Below the pieces are notes generated by a model that did no database searches, was not told the DNA's origin, and worked only from the letters and a program-made list of their open reading frames with translations. A DNA stretch of 64,000 nucleotides from Providencia sp. R33 (GTDB lineage: Bacteria; Pseudomonadota; Gammaproteobacteria; Enterobacterales; Enterobacteriaceae): the NCBI RefSeq assembly GCF_019343475.1, contig NZ_CP072453.1, positions 4,464,001-4,528,000 on the forward strand. Reading direction: 5' to 3'. Shown in pieces: positions 26,640 to 36,332 of the stretch (position 1 is the first letter of the stretch; every line of letters begins with the position of its first letter). Made by a program: the position numbers and the translations under genes.

Positions 26640-27710
26640 ATGCGTGTTTCTGATTTTACTTTTGAATTACCCGAAGAACTGATTGCCCACTATCCACAGG
26701 CTGAACGTAGCGCTTGCCGCTTATTGAGTTTGGATGGCGGATCAGGGCAGCTAACGCATGGTGTTTTTACGGATGTCCTAGAAAAATTGGAGAAAGGGGA
26801 TTTACTGGTATTCAACAATACCCGCGTGATCCCCGCAAGGCTGTTTGGTCGCAAAGTCAGCGGCGGCAAAATTGAAGTCCTCATTGAGCGCATGTTGGAC
26901 GAACACCGTGTATTGGCACATGTTCGTGCTTCAAAAGCGCCAAAAGAGGGTGCTGAATTGTTGCTGGGTGAAGATGAAAGCGTCAAAGCTACGATGGTGG
27001 CACGTCACGGTGCCTTATTTGAGCTGCGCTTTGATGATGAGCGGGATGTGCTGAGCATTTTGAACCAAATTGGTCATATGCCATTGCCCCCTTACATCGA
27101 CCGACCTGACGAAGAAGCCGATAAAGAGCTCTATCAAACCGTGTATAGCGAAAAACCGGGTGCTGTAGCAGCACCAACGGCGGGCCTACACTTTGATGAG
27201 CCTTTGCTTGACGCTTTGCGCCAAAAAGGTGTCGAAATGGCGTTTGTCACGTTACATGTTGGCGCGGGGACGTTCCAGCCTGTTCGTGTTGATACCATCG
27301 AAGACCACATCATGCACTCTGAATATGCGGAAGTGCCGCAAGATGTGGTTGATGCGGTATTAGCATGTAAAGCGCGTGGTAACCGTGTTGTTGCTGTGGG
27401 AACAACGTCAGTTCGTTCATTAGAAAGCGCAGCTAAAGCCTGCCAAGATGCCTTAATTGCTCCATTTTTTGATGATACCCAAATTTTTATTTATCCAGGT
27501 TATGAATATCAGGTGATTGATGCACTTATCACTAACTTCCATCTGCCCGAATCGACACTAATTATGTTGGTTTCTGCATTTGCTGGATATAAAAATACAA
27601 TGAATGCGTACAAAGAGGCGGTTGCTGAGAAATACCGTTTCTTTAGCTATGGTGATGCGATGTTTATCACCCCCAATGCGAATGCAAAATTCGAAAAAAT
27701 TGGCGAATAA
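26640..27710 (+). CDS. queA: QueA, S-adenosylmethionine:tRNA ribosyltransferase-isomerase
   Basis: 356-residue cytoplasmic enzyme (the family length) that transfers and isomerises the ribosyl part of SAM onto preQ1-modified tRNA to make epoxyqueuosine. Hallmarks: DFTFELPEELIAHYP, NNTRVIPARLFG, APTAGLHFD, VTLHVGAGTFQPV and TNFHLPESTLIMLVSAF. First gene of the queA-tgt-yajC-secD-secF group, conserved in order with E. coli. Confidence 0.97.
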   Translation: MRVSDFTFELPEELIAHYPQAERSACRLLSLDGGSGQLTHGVFTDVLEKLEKGDLLVFNNTRVIPARLFGRKVSGGKIEVLIERMLDEHRVLAHVRASKAPKEGAELLLGEDESVKATMVARHGALFELRFDDERDVLSILNQIGHMPLPPYIDRPDEEADKELYQTVYSEKPGAVAAPTAGLHFDEPLLDALRQKGVEMAFVTLHVGAGTFQPVRVDTIEDHIMHSEYAEVPQDVVDAVLACKARGNRVVAVGTTSVRSLESAAKACQDALIAPFFDDTQIFIYPGYEYQVIDALITNFHLPESTLIMLVSAFAGYKNTMNAYKEAVAEKYRFFSYGDAMFITPNANAKFEKIGE

Positions 27711-27763
27711 TCAGTGATAAGCGGTGGCATCAGCTGCTTGCTTAGCAAATTAATACTATCGAT

Positions 27764-27788
27764 AACATCAGACTGTTTTTCTGATGTT
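27764..27788 (+). promoter_or_regulatory. Hairpin directly before the tgt ribosome binding site
   Basis: AACATCAG and CTGATGTT form an 8-bp stem with a 9-nt loop containing TTTTT. The stem ends 1 bp before the Shine-Dalgarno GGAGG of tgt. It could modulate initiation or protect the processed tgt message. Confidence 0.4.
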
Positions 27789-27799
27789 TGGAGGCAAAC

Positions 27800-28927
27800 G
27801 TGAAATATGAATTACAAACGACCGATGGCAATGCACGCCGTGGCCGTTTAGTGTTTGAGCGCGGCGTGGTTGAAACCCCTGCATTTATGCCAGTGGGCAC
27901 CTACGGTACCGTAAAAGGCATGACCCCAGAAGAAGTAAAAGAAACGGGCGCTCAAATCCTGTTAGGCAATACTTTCCACCTGTGGTTACGCCCTGGCCAA
28001 GAAATCATGAAGTTGCATGGTGACCTCCATGACTTTATGCAATGGCAAGGCCCGATTTTAACGGACTCTGGCGGTTTCCAAGTCTTTAGTCTTGGCGCGA
28101 TGCGTAAAATTAAAGAAGAAGGCGTACATTTTCGTAACCCAATTAACGGTGAGAAAGTTTTCTTAAGCCCTGAAAAATCGATGGAAATTCAGTACGACCT
28201 CGGTTCAGATATCGTAATGATATTCGACGAATGTACGCCATATCCAGCAGATTGGGATTATGCAAAGACCTCAATGGAAATGTCACTGCGTTGGGCTGCA
28301 CGTAGCCGCCAACGTTTTGACGAGTTAAACAATAAAAATGCCCTGTTTGGTATCATCCAAGGTAGTGTTTACGAAGATTTACGTGATATTTCGGTTAAGG
28401 GGCTGGTGGAAATCGGCTTTGATGGTTACGCTGTAGGCGGCCTTGCCGTTGGCGAACCGAAAGAAGACATGCACCGTATTTTAGAGCATGTTTGCCCACA
28501 AATTCCGGCAGAAAAACCGCGTTATTTAATGGGAGTCGGTAAACCAGAAGATTTAGTGGAAGGCGTTCGTCGTGGTATCGACATGTTCGACTGTGTGATG
28601 CCAACACGAAATGCACGAAACGGCCATTTATTTGTCACAAATGGCGTGGTAAAAATTCGTAATGCGAAGTATAAATCTGACACATCAACGCTCGATGCGG
28701 ATTGTGACTGTTATACTTGTCGTCATTATAGTCGTGCCTATTTGCATCACCTTGATAGATGTAATGAAATTCTTGGCGCAAGGCTCAATACCATCCATAA
28801 TTTACGTTACTATCAGCGTTTAATGGCGGGTATCCGACAAGCCATTGAAGACGGTAATTTCGAAGAGTTTGCGAAAGATTTCTATCAAAAGATTGGAAAA
28901 CCTGAACCTTCGTTAAATATCGAATGA
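27800..28927 (+). CDS. tgt: Tgt, tRNA-guanine transglycosylase
   Basis: 375-residue enzyme that exchanges G34 for preQ1 in tRNAs with GUN anticodons. The start is GTG at 27800, preceded by GGAGG and giving MKYELQTTDG, matching E. coli MKFELDTTDG. Catalytic region LTDSGGFQVFSLG; GIIQGSVYEDLR; GGLAVGEPK; the nucleophile aspartate region FDCVMPTRNARNG; and the zinc site CDCYTC..H near the C-terminus. Acts with QueA in queuosine formation. Confidence 0.97.
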   Translation: MKYELQTTDGNARRGRLVFERGVVETPAFMPVGTYGTVKGMTPEEVKETGAQILLGNTFHLWLRPGQEIMKLHGDLHDFMQWQGPILTDSGGFQVFSLGAMRKIKEEGVHFRNPINGEKVFLSPEKSMEIQYDLGSDIVMIFDECTPYPADWDYAKTSMEMSLRWAARSRQRFDELNNKNALFGIIQGSVYEDLRDISVKGLVEIGFDGYAVGGLAVGEPKEDMHRILEHVCPQIPAEKPRYLMGVGKPEDLVEGVRRGIDMFDCVMPTRNARNGHLFVTNGVVKIRNAKYKSDTSTLDADCDCYTCRHYSRAYLHHLDRCNEILGARLNTIHNLRYYQRLMAGIRQAIEDGNFEEFAKDFYQKIGKPEPSLNIE

Positions 28928-29062
28928 ATTTAAGTGCGAAATCACGTTAACCTGTGTAGCATAGTTAGCTTGGTTTATTCGTTATACATCGAATATAAAC
29001 GCACTGAATTAGTTAGAGTCTGTACTTAAAATTGCTTTCAATAAAACAATGAGGAAAGTTGA

Positions 29063-29395
29063 ATGAGTTTTTTTATTTCTGAAGCAGCGGCATCAGCAGG
29101 TGCACCAGCGCAGGGTAGCCCATACACTATGGTTATCATGCTTGTTGTTTTCGCGCTGATCTTCTATTTCATGATTTTGCGTCCGCAGCAAAAACGTGCG
29201 AAAGAACACCGTAAATTGATGGAATCTATCACGAAAGGTGATGAAGTTTTAACAACTGGCGGTTTAATCGGACGTGTTACTAAAGTGTCTGAAACAGGTT
29301 ATGTTGTTCTTGAACTGAGTGAGAACACAGAAGTAACCATCAAACGTGATTTCGTTGCTGCTGTTTTACCTAAAGGCACAATGAAAGCAATTTAA
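29063..29395 (+). CDS. yajC: YajC, Sec translocon accessory subunit
   Basis: 110-residue single-span inner-membrane protein, the family length. One hydrophobic helix (about residues 20-40, MVIMLVVFALIFYFMI) is followed by RPQQKRAKEH and a cytoplasmic domain ending LPKGTMKAI. Part of the SecDF-YajC complex; secD begins 26 bp downstream. Confidence 0.97.
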   Translation: MSFFISEAAASAGAPAQGSPYTMVIMLVVFALIFYFMILRPQQKRAKEHRKLMESITKGDEVLTTGGLIGRVTKVSETGYVVLELSENTEVTIKRDFVAAVLPKGTMKAI

Positions 29396-29421
29396 TTCTG
29401 ATTTTCCCGAAGGGAACTGCC

Positions 29422-31269
29422 GTGCTAAACCGTTATCCTTTGTGGAAGTATCTGATGTTGATCGTTGCGATCCTCATCGGTCTGCTTTATGCGCTTCCAA
29501 ACCTATATGGTGAGGATCCGGCTGTTCAGATCACTGGCGTGCGGGGAACCGCCGCCAATGAACAAACGCTGGTCCAAGTCCAAAAATCGTTACAAGATGA
29601 CAAAATTGAGAGTAAGTCAATCTCTCTGGAAAATGGGGCAATTTTAGCCCGTTTCAACAACTCTGATGTTCAGTTACGTGCTCGTGAAGTCATCATGAAT
29701 GCACTGGGTGACCAGTATGTTGTTGCATTAAACCTTGCACCTGCGACGCCTAAATGGCTCGAAGCTGTCGGCGGTGAGCCGATGAAGCTGGGTCTTGACC
29801 TGCGTGGTGGGGTTCACTTCCTGATGGAAGTTGATATGGACACTGCATTAGGTAAATTGCAGGAACAAAACATGGATGGTTTGCGTAATGACCTGCGTCA
29901 AGAAGGCATTGCGTACTCTTCTATTCGTAAAGGCAATGATTACAGCGTCGAAGTTCGCTTCCGTAACGCTGACGATCGTAGCCAAGCAGAAAAAGCGCTG
30001 GCACGTAAATACCCAGACCTCGTGTTTAGTGATGGCAGCGACAACACCATGATCGCTGTGATGACCGACGAGCGCTTACGTGAAGCTCGCAACTATGCTG
30101 TTTCTCAAAACATTACCATCATTCGTAACCGTGTAAACCAATTAGGTGTTGCCGAACCTTTAGTTCAACGCCAAGGTGCAGACCGCATTGTGGTTGAGTT
30201 ACCGGGTATTCAAGATACAGCACGCGCTAAAGAAATCTTAGGTGCAACCGCCACATTAGAATTCCGCCTTGTGAATACCAGCGTGGATTCATCCGCAGCA
30301 GAAAGTGGCCGTGTACCGGGTGACTCAGAAGTTAAATACGACCGTGAAGGGGCGCCGTATGTCCTGTATAAGCGCGTTATTTTAACGGGTGACCATATTA
30401 CGGACTCAACGTCTGAAGCCGATGAAAACGGCGCACCGCAAGTGAGCATCAGCCTTGATAGTTCTGGTGGTTCTATCATGTCTGACTTTACACGTGATAA
30501 CCAAGACAAGCTGATGGCAACGCTGTTCGTTGAATATAAGGACAGCGGCAAAAAAGATGCGACGGGCCGTTCAATCTTGGTGAAAGATGAAAAAGTTATC
30601 AATGCTGCACGTATTTCTGCACGTTTTGGTAGCAAGTTCCGTATCACTGGTATCAATAATGGTAATGAGGCACGCCAGCTTTCATTATTATTACGTGCGG
30701 GTGCGTTGATTGCGCCAATTCAAATCGTTGAAGAACGTACTATCGGTCCAACACTGGGTATGCAAAATATCGAGCAAGGTCTGAAGGCATGTATCGCGGG
30801 TCTGTTAGCGTCTATCCTGTTTATGATTATCTACTATCGTAAATTTGGTTTGATTGCGAGTAGCGCGCTGTTAGCGAACTTGGTGTTAATCGTGGGTGTG
30901 ATGTCGTTGTTGCCGGGTGCAACACTCACCATGCCAGGTATTGCAGGTATCGTATTAACCCTTGCGGTTGCGGTCGATGCCAACGTACTTATCAACGAAC
31001 GTATCAAAGAAGAGCTGAAAAACGGGCGATCTGTTCAGCAAGCGATTCATGAAGGTTATAAAGGCGCCTTCTCAAGTATTACCGATGCAAACTTAACGAC
31101 ATTGATCACCGCTATCATTCTATATGCAGTGGGAACAGGGTCGATTAAAGGCTTTGCGATTACGACAGCGATTGGTGTCGCAACCTCTATGTTTACAGCG
31201 ATTGTAGGTACACGTGCGATTGTGAACCTGCTGTACGGCGGTAAACGTATTAACAAGCTGTCAATTTAA
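29422..31269 (+). CDS. secD: SecD, protein-export membrane protein
   Basis: 615-residue RND-like subunit that uses the proton gradient to pull exported proteins through the translocon. GTG start, as in E. coli. N-terminal membrane helix (LMLIVAILIGLLYALPN), large periplasmic domain with the conserved GLDLRGGVHFLMEVD, and five C-terminal helices starting near residue 455, including the D/R motif AVAVDANVLINERIKEE. The gene ends 10 bp before secF. Confidence 0.97.
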   Translation: MLNRYPLWKYLMLIVAILIGLLYALPNLYGEDPAVQITGVRGTAANEQTLVQVQKSLQDDKIESKSISLENGAILARFNNSDVQLRAREVIMNALGDQYVVALNLAPATPKWLEAVGGEPMKLGLDLRGGVHFLMEVDMDTALGKLQEQNMDGLRNDLRQEGIAYSSIRKGNDYSVEVRFRNADDRSQAEKALARKYPDLVFSDGSDNTMIAVMTDERLREARNYAVSQNITIIRNRVNQLGVAEPLVQRQGADRIVVELPGIQDTARAKEILGATATLEFRLVNTSVDSSAAESGRVPGDSEVKYDREGAPYVLYKRVILTGDHITDSTSEADENGAPQVSISLDSSGGSIMSDFTRDNQDKLMATLFVEYKDSGKKDATGRSILVKDEKVINAARISARFGSKFRITGINNGNEARQLSLLLRAGALIAPIQIVEERTIGPTLGMQNIEQGLKACIAGLLASILFMIIYYRKFGLIASSALLANLVLIVGVMSLLPGATLTMPGIAGIVLTLAVAVDANVLINERIKEELKNGRSVQQAIHEGYKGAFSSITDANLTTLITAIILYAVGTGSIKGFAITTAIGVATSMFTAIVGTRAIVNLLYGGKRINKLSI

Positions 31270-31279
31270 GGAGCACGTT

Positions 31280-32248
31280 GTGGCACAGGATTATACTGTT
31301 GAACAATTGAACTATGGCCGTAAAGTCTATGACTTTATGCGCTGGGACAACGTTGCCTTCACGATTTCAGCTCTGTTATTGGTTGCATCGGTTGTCATTA
31401 TCGGACTAAAAGGTTTTAACTGGGGTCTGGATTTCACCGGGGGGACGGTTATTGAGATTAGCCTAAGCCAACCTGCTGATTTGGACAAAATTCGTGATAG
31501 CTTGTCTAACTCGAACCATAAAGACCCATTGATTCAAAACTTTGGTAGCAGCCGTGACATCATGATTCGTATTCCGCCAATTGAAGGCACTGCGGGTCAA
31601 GAAGTTGGCAAAGAGATTATTACGGTTATCAACCAAAATGTGGATGATAAAGCCACCGTTAAACGAATCGAATTCGTGGGGCCGAGTGTCGGTGCAGAAT
31701 TGGCGCAAACGGGGGCACTAGCTCTGTTAACCGCGCTTATCTGTATTTTGATTTACGTTGGTTTCCGTTTCGAATGGCGTTTGGCGGCGGGTGCCGTGTT
31801 ATCTCTTGCCCATGACGTGGTGATTACCTTGGGAATACTGTCTCTGTTCCATATTGAGATAGATATGACCATCGTGGCATCATTAATGTCGGTTATTGGT
31901 TACTCGCTGAACGACAGTATCGTTGTTTCCGACCGTATCCGTGAAAACTTCCGTAAAATTCGTCGCGGTACACCGTACGAAATCATGAACGTCTCTTTGA
32001 CGCAAACATTGAGCCGTACCATCATGACATCAGCCACCACATTATTAGTGGTTCTGATGCTGTATCTGTTCGGTGGCGCGATGCTGGAAGGCTTCTCACT
32101 GGTTATGTTAATCGGTGTAACTATCGGTACTATCTCATCTATTTACGTTGCTTCTGCATTAGCACTGAAGATGGGAATGAAACGCGAGCACTTGATGCAA
32201 GCGAAAGTCGAGAAAGAAGGCGCAGACCAAGAGTCATTACTGCCTTAG
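31280..32248 (+). CDS. secF: SecF, protein-export membrane protein
   Basis: 322-residue partner of SecD (E. coli 323). GTG start with GGAG upstream. Helix 1, then GLDFTGGTVIEI in the periplasmic domain, and five helices with SVIGYSLNDSIVVSDRIRENFR, the counterpart of the SecD proton-path motif. Last gene of the operon, closed by a strong terminator. Confidence 0.97.
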   Translation: MAQDYTVEQLNYGRKVYDFMRWDNVAFTISALLLVASVVIIGLKGFNWGLDFTGGTVIEISLSQPADLDKIRDSLSNSNHKDPLIQNFGSSRDIMIRIPPIEGTAGQEVGKEIITVINQNVDDKATVKRIEFVGPSVGAELAQTGALALLTALICILIYVGFRFEWRLAAGAVLSLAHDVVITLGILSLFHIEIDMTIVASLMSVIGYSLNDSIVVSDRIRENFRKIRRGTPYEIMNVSLTQTLSRTIMTSATTLLVVLMLYLFGGAMLEGFSLVMLIGVTIGTISSIYVASALALKMGMKREHLMQAKVEKEGADQESLLP

Positions 32249-32358
32249 TGTTGTAGCTAGGTGCAAGTATTATTAATCCCTAAGGGCATTCACAATATGC
32301 CACTAAGGTGAATAAACTAAGCGAACACCTCTACAGCGCGGAATATACAGCGTTACCA

Positions 32359-32394
32359 ACACCCTAGAAGACATCTTCTAGGGTGTTTTTTATT
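32359..32394 (+). terminator. Terminator of the queA-secF operon
   Basis: AACACCCTAGAAGA/TCTTCTAGGGTGTT stem of at least 13 bp followed by TTTTTTATT, about 110 bp after secF. E. coli has yajD, tsx and yajI near this point; none of these is present here. Confidence 0.9.
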
Positions 32395-32442
32395 GCATAG
32401 TAGGGTAAACTATCCCTCCGTAAATAGGACTCAGGAAACGCT

Positions 32443-32892
32443 ATGCATTGCCCATTTTGCTCAGCTGTAGATACGAAAGTCATCGACTCGCGTCTGGTTG
32501 GTGAAGGTGCTCAAGTCCGTAGACGCCGCCAATGTTTACTTTGCCATGAACGTTTTACCACGTTTGAAGTAGCAGAACTGGTCATGCCTCGAGTCATTAA
32601 AAGTGATGAAGTGCGTGAGCCGTTTGATGAAGAAAAACTCAATCGCGGTATGCAAAAAGCATTGGAAAAACGCCCTGTTAGCTCTGATGATATTGAACAA
32701 GCCATCATTTCCATTAAGTCTCAACTCCGTGCGACGGGGGAACGTGAGGTTCCGTCGAAACTCATTGGTAGCTTAGTGATGGATGAGCTGAAAAAGCTCG
32801 ATAAAGTCGCGTATATCCGTTTTGCCTCGGTTTACCGTAGTTTTGAAGATGTGCGTGAGTTTGGCGAAGAAATCGCGAAATTACAGGATTAG
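32443..32892 (+). CDS. nrdR: NrdR, ribonucleotide reductase repressor
   Basis: 149-residue transcriptional repressor of nrd genes, the family length. N-terminal zinc ribbon with CPFC and CLLC pairs (MHCPFCSAVDTKVIDSR..RQCLLCHERFTTFE), then an ATP-cone that senses dATP/ATP. First gene of the nrdR-ribD-ribH-nusB-thiL-pgpA group. Confidence 0.97.
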   Translation: MHCPFCSAVDTKVIDSRLVGEGAQVRRRRQCLLCHERFTTFEVAELVMPRVIKSDEVREPFDEEKLNRGMQKALEKRPVSSDDIEQAIISIKSQLRATGEREVPSKLIGSLVMDELKKLDKVAYIRFASVYRSFEDVREFGEEIAKLQD

Positions 32893-32897
32893 TGCCA

Positions 32898-34013
32898 ATG
32901 ATTGAACAAGATAACATTTACATGGCACGTGCCTTCGAATTGGCACATCTCGGCCGCTTTACCACATCACCGAACCCGAATGTCGGGTGTGTGATTGTGC
33001 GTGATGGCGAAATTGTGGGCGAAGGCTACCACCAAAAAGCTGGTGAACCTCATGCAGAAGTGCATGCACTGAGAATGGCGGGGGAGAAAGCGAAAGGGGC
33101 AACGGCGTATGTCACCCTTGAGCCTTGCAGTCACCATGGGCGCACGCCACCTTGTGCAGAAGCGTTGATTAACGCTGGCGTGAGCCGTGTTGTCGCTGCG
33201 ATGCAAGACCCCAATCCACAAGTTGCAGGGCGTGGCCTGTACATGTTGTCTCAAGCGGGTATTGAAACTCGTAGCAATGTTTTATTGGATGAAGCCGAAG
33301 CGGCAAACCGCGGTTTTTTAAAACGCATGCGTACGGGCTTCCCGTATATTCAGTTAAAGCTTGCGGCCTCACTGGATGGCAAGACCGCACTAGCGTCAGG
33401 TGAAAGCAAGTGGATCACCAGTGCCGCGGCGCGCAAAGATGTCCAAGAATTCCGTGCGCAGGCCAGCGCTATTTTAAGCACCAGTAGCACCGTGATTGCG
33501 GATGGCCCTTCACTGACAGTGCGTTGGAACGAGCTCCCCGCAGATATCCAACATGTTTATCCAGAAAGCCAAGTGCGTCAGCCAATTCGTATTGTGCTGG
33601 ATAATCACAACCGTGTGACGGCTGACCATAAAGTCACTCAACTTGATGGTGAGTGTTGGTTAGTTCGTGCAAACCCAGATGCAAACGCATCATGGCAAGG
33701 GAAGGTTGAGCAAATTGCTGTTCCTGCTGATGATAACGGCACTGATCTGGTTATTTTGATGATGCAACTGGCGAAACGTAACGTCAACAGTATCTGGGTA
33801 GAAGCAGGGGCTAAATTAGCAGGCTCGTTACTCAAACTGGGTATTGTTGATGAACTGATTGTGTATATCGCCCCTAAATTATTGGGCAACAATGCACGTG
33901 GTTTGGTTGATTTCCCTGCATTAAGTGCTTTAGTTGATGCACCAAGATTTGAATTTACAGATGTGACGAAAGTCGGTGATGACCTGCGTGTCAGGCTGCG
34001 TCCTGTCTGGTAA
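32898..34013 (+). CDS. ribD: RibD, bifunctional riboflavin biosynthesis deaminase/reductase
   Basis: 371-residue enzyme carrying out the second and third steps of riboflavin synthesis. The N-terminal deaminase domain has the zinc ligands HAEVHAL and CSHHGRTPPC; the C-terminal NADPH reductase domain begins near residue 145 (FPYIQLKLAASLDGKTAL) and contains ESKWITS and WVEAGAKLAGSLL. ATG 32898 is preferred; an in-frame GTG at 32892 overlaps the nrdR stop. No FMN riboswitch precedes it. Confidence 0.95.
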   Translation: MIEQDNIYMARAFELAHLGRFTTSPNPNVGCVIVRDGEIVGEGYHQKAGEPHAEVHALRMAGEKAKGATAYVTLEPCSHHGRTPPCAEALINAGVSRVVAAMQDPNPQVAGRGLYMLSQAGIETRSNVLLDEAEAANRGFLKRMRTGFPYIQLKLAASLDGKTALASGESKWITSAAARKDVQEFRAQASAILSTSSTVIADGPSLTVRWNELPADIQHVYPESQVRQPIRIVLDNHNRVTADHKVTQLDGECWLVRANPDANASWQGKVEQIAVPADDNGTDLVILMMQLAKRNVNSIWVEAGAKLAGSLLKLGIVDELIVYIAPKLLGNNARGLVDFPALSALVDAPRFEFTDVTKVGDDLRVRLRPVW

Positions 34014-34104
34014 GTGCGTTTTTTTGAAATTCGCGCATACGATAAACGAAAGAATGTGATAAAATCCGCGCCCCGCGGGTTATAATTAATATTAGAGGAA
34101 GACT

Positions 34105-34578
34105 ATGAACGTAATTAAAGGTGTTGTTGCTGCGCCAAAAGCGCGTGTTGCTATCGCTATTGCTCGTTTTAACAACTTTATTAATGATAGTCTGCTGGAA
34201 GGTGCTGTTGATGCGTTAGAGCGCATCGGTCAGGTTTCAAACGACAACATTACTATCGTTTGGGTGCCAGGTGCCTATGAACTGCCATTAACCGCGAAAG
34301 CGCTGGTTGAAACCAAAAAATATGATGCTGTTATCGCATTAGGTACGGTTATCCGTGGTGGTACTGCTCACTTTGAATATGTTGCAGGTGAGTGTAGCTC
34401 CGGTCTATCCCATGTTGCGATGAATAGCGAAGTGCCTGTGACTTTCGGTGTGTTAACCACTGAAAATATCGAGCAAGCTATCGAACGTGCGGGTACTAAA
34501 GCGGGTAACAAAGGTGCTGAAGCTGCATTAACGGCACTTGAAATGATTAATGTAATTAAAGCCATTAAAGGCAAATAA
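34105..34578 (+). CDS. ribH: RibH, 6,7-dimethyl-8-ribityllumazine synthase
   Basis: 157-residue lumazine synthase (E. coli RibE/RibH 156), which condenses the ribityl-pyrimidine with dihydroxybutanone phosphate. Motifs ARFNNFINDSLLEGAVDAL, VWVPGAYELP, ALGTVIRGGTAHFEYV and FGVLTTENIEQAIERAG. It is preceded by AGAGGAAG. Between it and nusB lies a GTCGCATG/CATGCGGC hairpin, probably an intercistronic element rather than a terminator. Confidence 0.97.
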   Translation: MNVIKGVVAAPKARVAIAIARFNNFINDSLLEGAVDALERIGQVSNDNITIVWVPGAYELPLTAKALVETKKYDAVIALGTVIRGGTAHFEYVAGECSSGLSHVAMNSEVPVTFGVLTTENIEQAIERAGTKAGNKGAEAALTALEMINVIKAIKGK

Positions 34579-34670
34579 TACACAAATAATAGGATGTCGC
34601 ATGATGAGAGTGTTAATCTCCATGCGGCAAAATTGTTTTGTGTATAGTTTTTAAATTTAAGGGGAATCTT

Positions 34671-35087
34671 GTGAAACCTGCTGCTCGTCGCCGCGCTCGT
34701 GAGTGTGCTGTACAGGCCATTTATTCATGGCAATTATCTGGCAATCCAATTGCTGAAGTCGAATATGAGTTTATTGCTGAACAGGACATGTCAGACGTTG
34801 ACGTAAACTATTTTCGTGAACTGTTATCAGGCGTTGCAACCAACGCAACTAAGCTTGATCAACTGATGACGCCTTATTTATCTCGTCAACTCGAAGAGCT
34901 GGGTCAGGTAGAAAAAGCGATTTTACGTGTCTCTATGTTTGAATTAAGCTTCCGTGAAGATGTGCCTTATAAAGTCGCAATTAACGAAGGTATTGAATTA
35001 GCGAAAGTTTTTGGCGCAGAAGATAGCCATAAATTCGTTAACGGTGTATTAGATAAAGCGGCACCTGCGGTTCGCCGTAAAAAATAA
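34671..35087 (+). CDS. nusB: NusB, transcription antitermination factor
   Basis: 138-residue RNA-binding helical protein that with NusE (S10) binds boxA of rRNA leaders. GTG start at 34671 with AAGGGGA upstream, giving MKPAARRRARECAVQAIYSWQLS as in E. coli; the frame opens further upstream without a better start. C-terminal EDSHKFVNGVLDKAAP is diagnostic. Confidence 0.96.
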   Translation: MKPAARRRARECAVQAIYSWQLSGNPIAEVEYEFIAEQDMSDVDVNYFRELLSGVATNATKLDQLMTPYLSRQLEELGQVEKAILRVSMFELSFREDVPYKVAINEGIELAKVFGAEDSHKFVNGVLDKAAPAVRRKK

Positions 35088-35167
35088 TAATATCAGGGTT
35101 CCCTCCTGTAACACTACAGTAGTCGAGAGGTAGGCTGGGTTCCAGTCTACCTTTGTACTTATAGGCT

Positions 35168-35279
35168 CGTCATACTTTAAGTTACAGGTGTATTGGCTAA
35201 AATGGCCTCAGATGGGGGTTTTAGCCGACTTTAGGTAGGGCAGAAATTTGCCGCCTATTTGTAGCTTGAATTATTCAGA
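35168..35279. repeat. Degenerate dispersed palindromic element between nusB and thiL
   Basis: Recognisable left end CGTCATACTTTAAGTTACAGGTG and right end TTGCCGCCTATTTGTAGCTTGAATTATTCAG in inverted relationship. The central hairpin has been replaced by a GGCTAAAA..TTTTAGCC stem. This looks like an older, diverged family member, and it separates nusB from thiL. Confidence 0.65.
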
Positions 35280-35339
35280 GTATAAATTATTTATTTCGTT
35301 TAAAACGAAAATAGAGATAGCGAAAACGGAAAATCTACC

Positions 35340-36332
35340 ATGTCATATGGCGAATTTGACCTCATCGCACGTTACTTTAACCGTCAAACCACTAACCGAC
35401 GTGATGTGAATATCGGTATTGGTGATGACTGTGCGTTGATGACCATCCCGGAAAAACAGCAACTTGCTGTGAGCACTGATACTCTTGTTTCTGGCATTCA
35501 TTTCCTACCTACGATTTCTCCCGCTGACCTTGCGTACAAATCATTAGCCTCTAATTTAAGTGACCTTGCTGCAATGGGTGCTGATCCTGCTTGGGTTTCT
35601 TTAGCCATTACACTGCCTTGTGTGGATTGTGAGTGGTTGCAGTCCTTTAGTGATAGCTTGTTCGAACAGCTAAATTATTATGGAATGCAATTAATTGGCG
35701 GTGATACCACGCGTGGACCAATGAGCTTAACTTATACAGTGCATGGCCTAGTACCTGTTGGCAAAGCGATGCCCCGTTCTGGTGCACGTAATGGCGATTG
35801 GATTTATGTGACGGGTACATTGGGGGATAGCGCGGCGGGTCTCGCTATTTTACAAGATAGGTTGCATGTCTCGAACACAGAAGATAAAGCGTGGTTAGTT
35901 GCACGCCATTTGCGTCCTCAACCACGTATTTTACAAGGGCAAGCGCTACGTAATTTAGCCTCTTCAGCGATTGATATCTCTGATGGTTTGGTTTCCGATT
36001 TAAATCATATTTTGAAAGCCAGTGGCTGCGGTGCGCGGATCAATTTAGATTCACTACCTCAATCTCAAGCGTTAAAGGACAGTTGTAGCGTAGAGCAAGG
36101 CCGTTTATGGTCGCTTAGTGGTGGTGAAGATTATGAATTGTGCTTTACGGTGCCTGAAATAAATCGTGGTGCGCTAGAAATGGCATTAGCGCATACAGGC
36201 TCTGGTTTTACCTGCATCGGGCAGATCAAACCACAATCCGAAGGGATCAGCTACTTTTGCAATAACCAAGAAGTTGATGTAAACCTTAAAGGTTTCGATC
36301 ACTTTGTTTCGGAAGGTGTTTATGGCGACTAG
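35340..36332 (+). CDS. thiL: ThiL, thiamine-monophosphate kinase
   Basis: 330-residue PurM-like ATP-dependent kinase that makes thiamine diphosphate from thiamine monophosphate (E. coli 325). Motifs: GEFDLIARYF, GIGDDCALM, STDTLVSGIHF, LSDLAAMGADPAW, GGDTTRGP, and the C-terminal SGGEDYELCF. It overlaps pgpA by 11 bp. Confidence 0.96.
   Translation: MSYGEFDLIARYFNRQTTNRRDVNIGIGDDCALMTIPEKQQLAVSTDTLVSGIHFLPTISPADLAYKSLASNLSDLAAMGADPAWVSLAITLPCVDCEWLQSFSDSLFEQLNYYGMQLIGGDTTRGPMSLTYTVHGLVPVGKAMPRSGARNGDWIYVTGTLGDSAAGLAILQDRLHVSNTEDKAWLVARHLRPQPRILQGQALRNLASSAIDISDGLVSDLNHILKASGCGARINLDSLPQSQALKDSCSVEQGRLWSLSGGEDYELCFTVPEINRGALEMALAHTGSGFTCIGQIKPQSEGISYFCNNQEVDVNLKGFDHFVSEGVYGD

Noticed and set aside
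32395..34104. FMN riboswitch upstream of nrdR-ribD or ribH
   Set aside because: The leaders are too short and lack the conserved RFN elements; in E. coli the FMN riboswitch is at ribB, not here.
35088..35339. TPP riboswitch upstream of thiL
   Set aside because: The interval is filled by a degenerate palindromic repeat and shows no thi-box.
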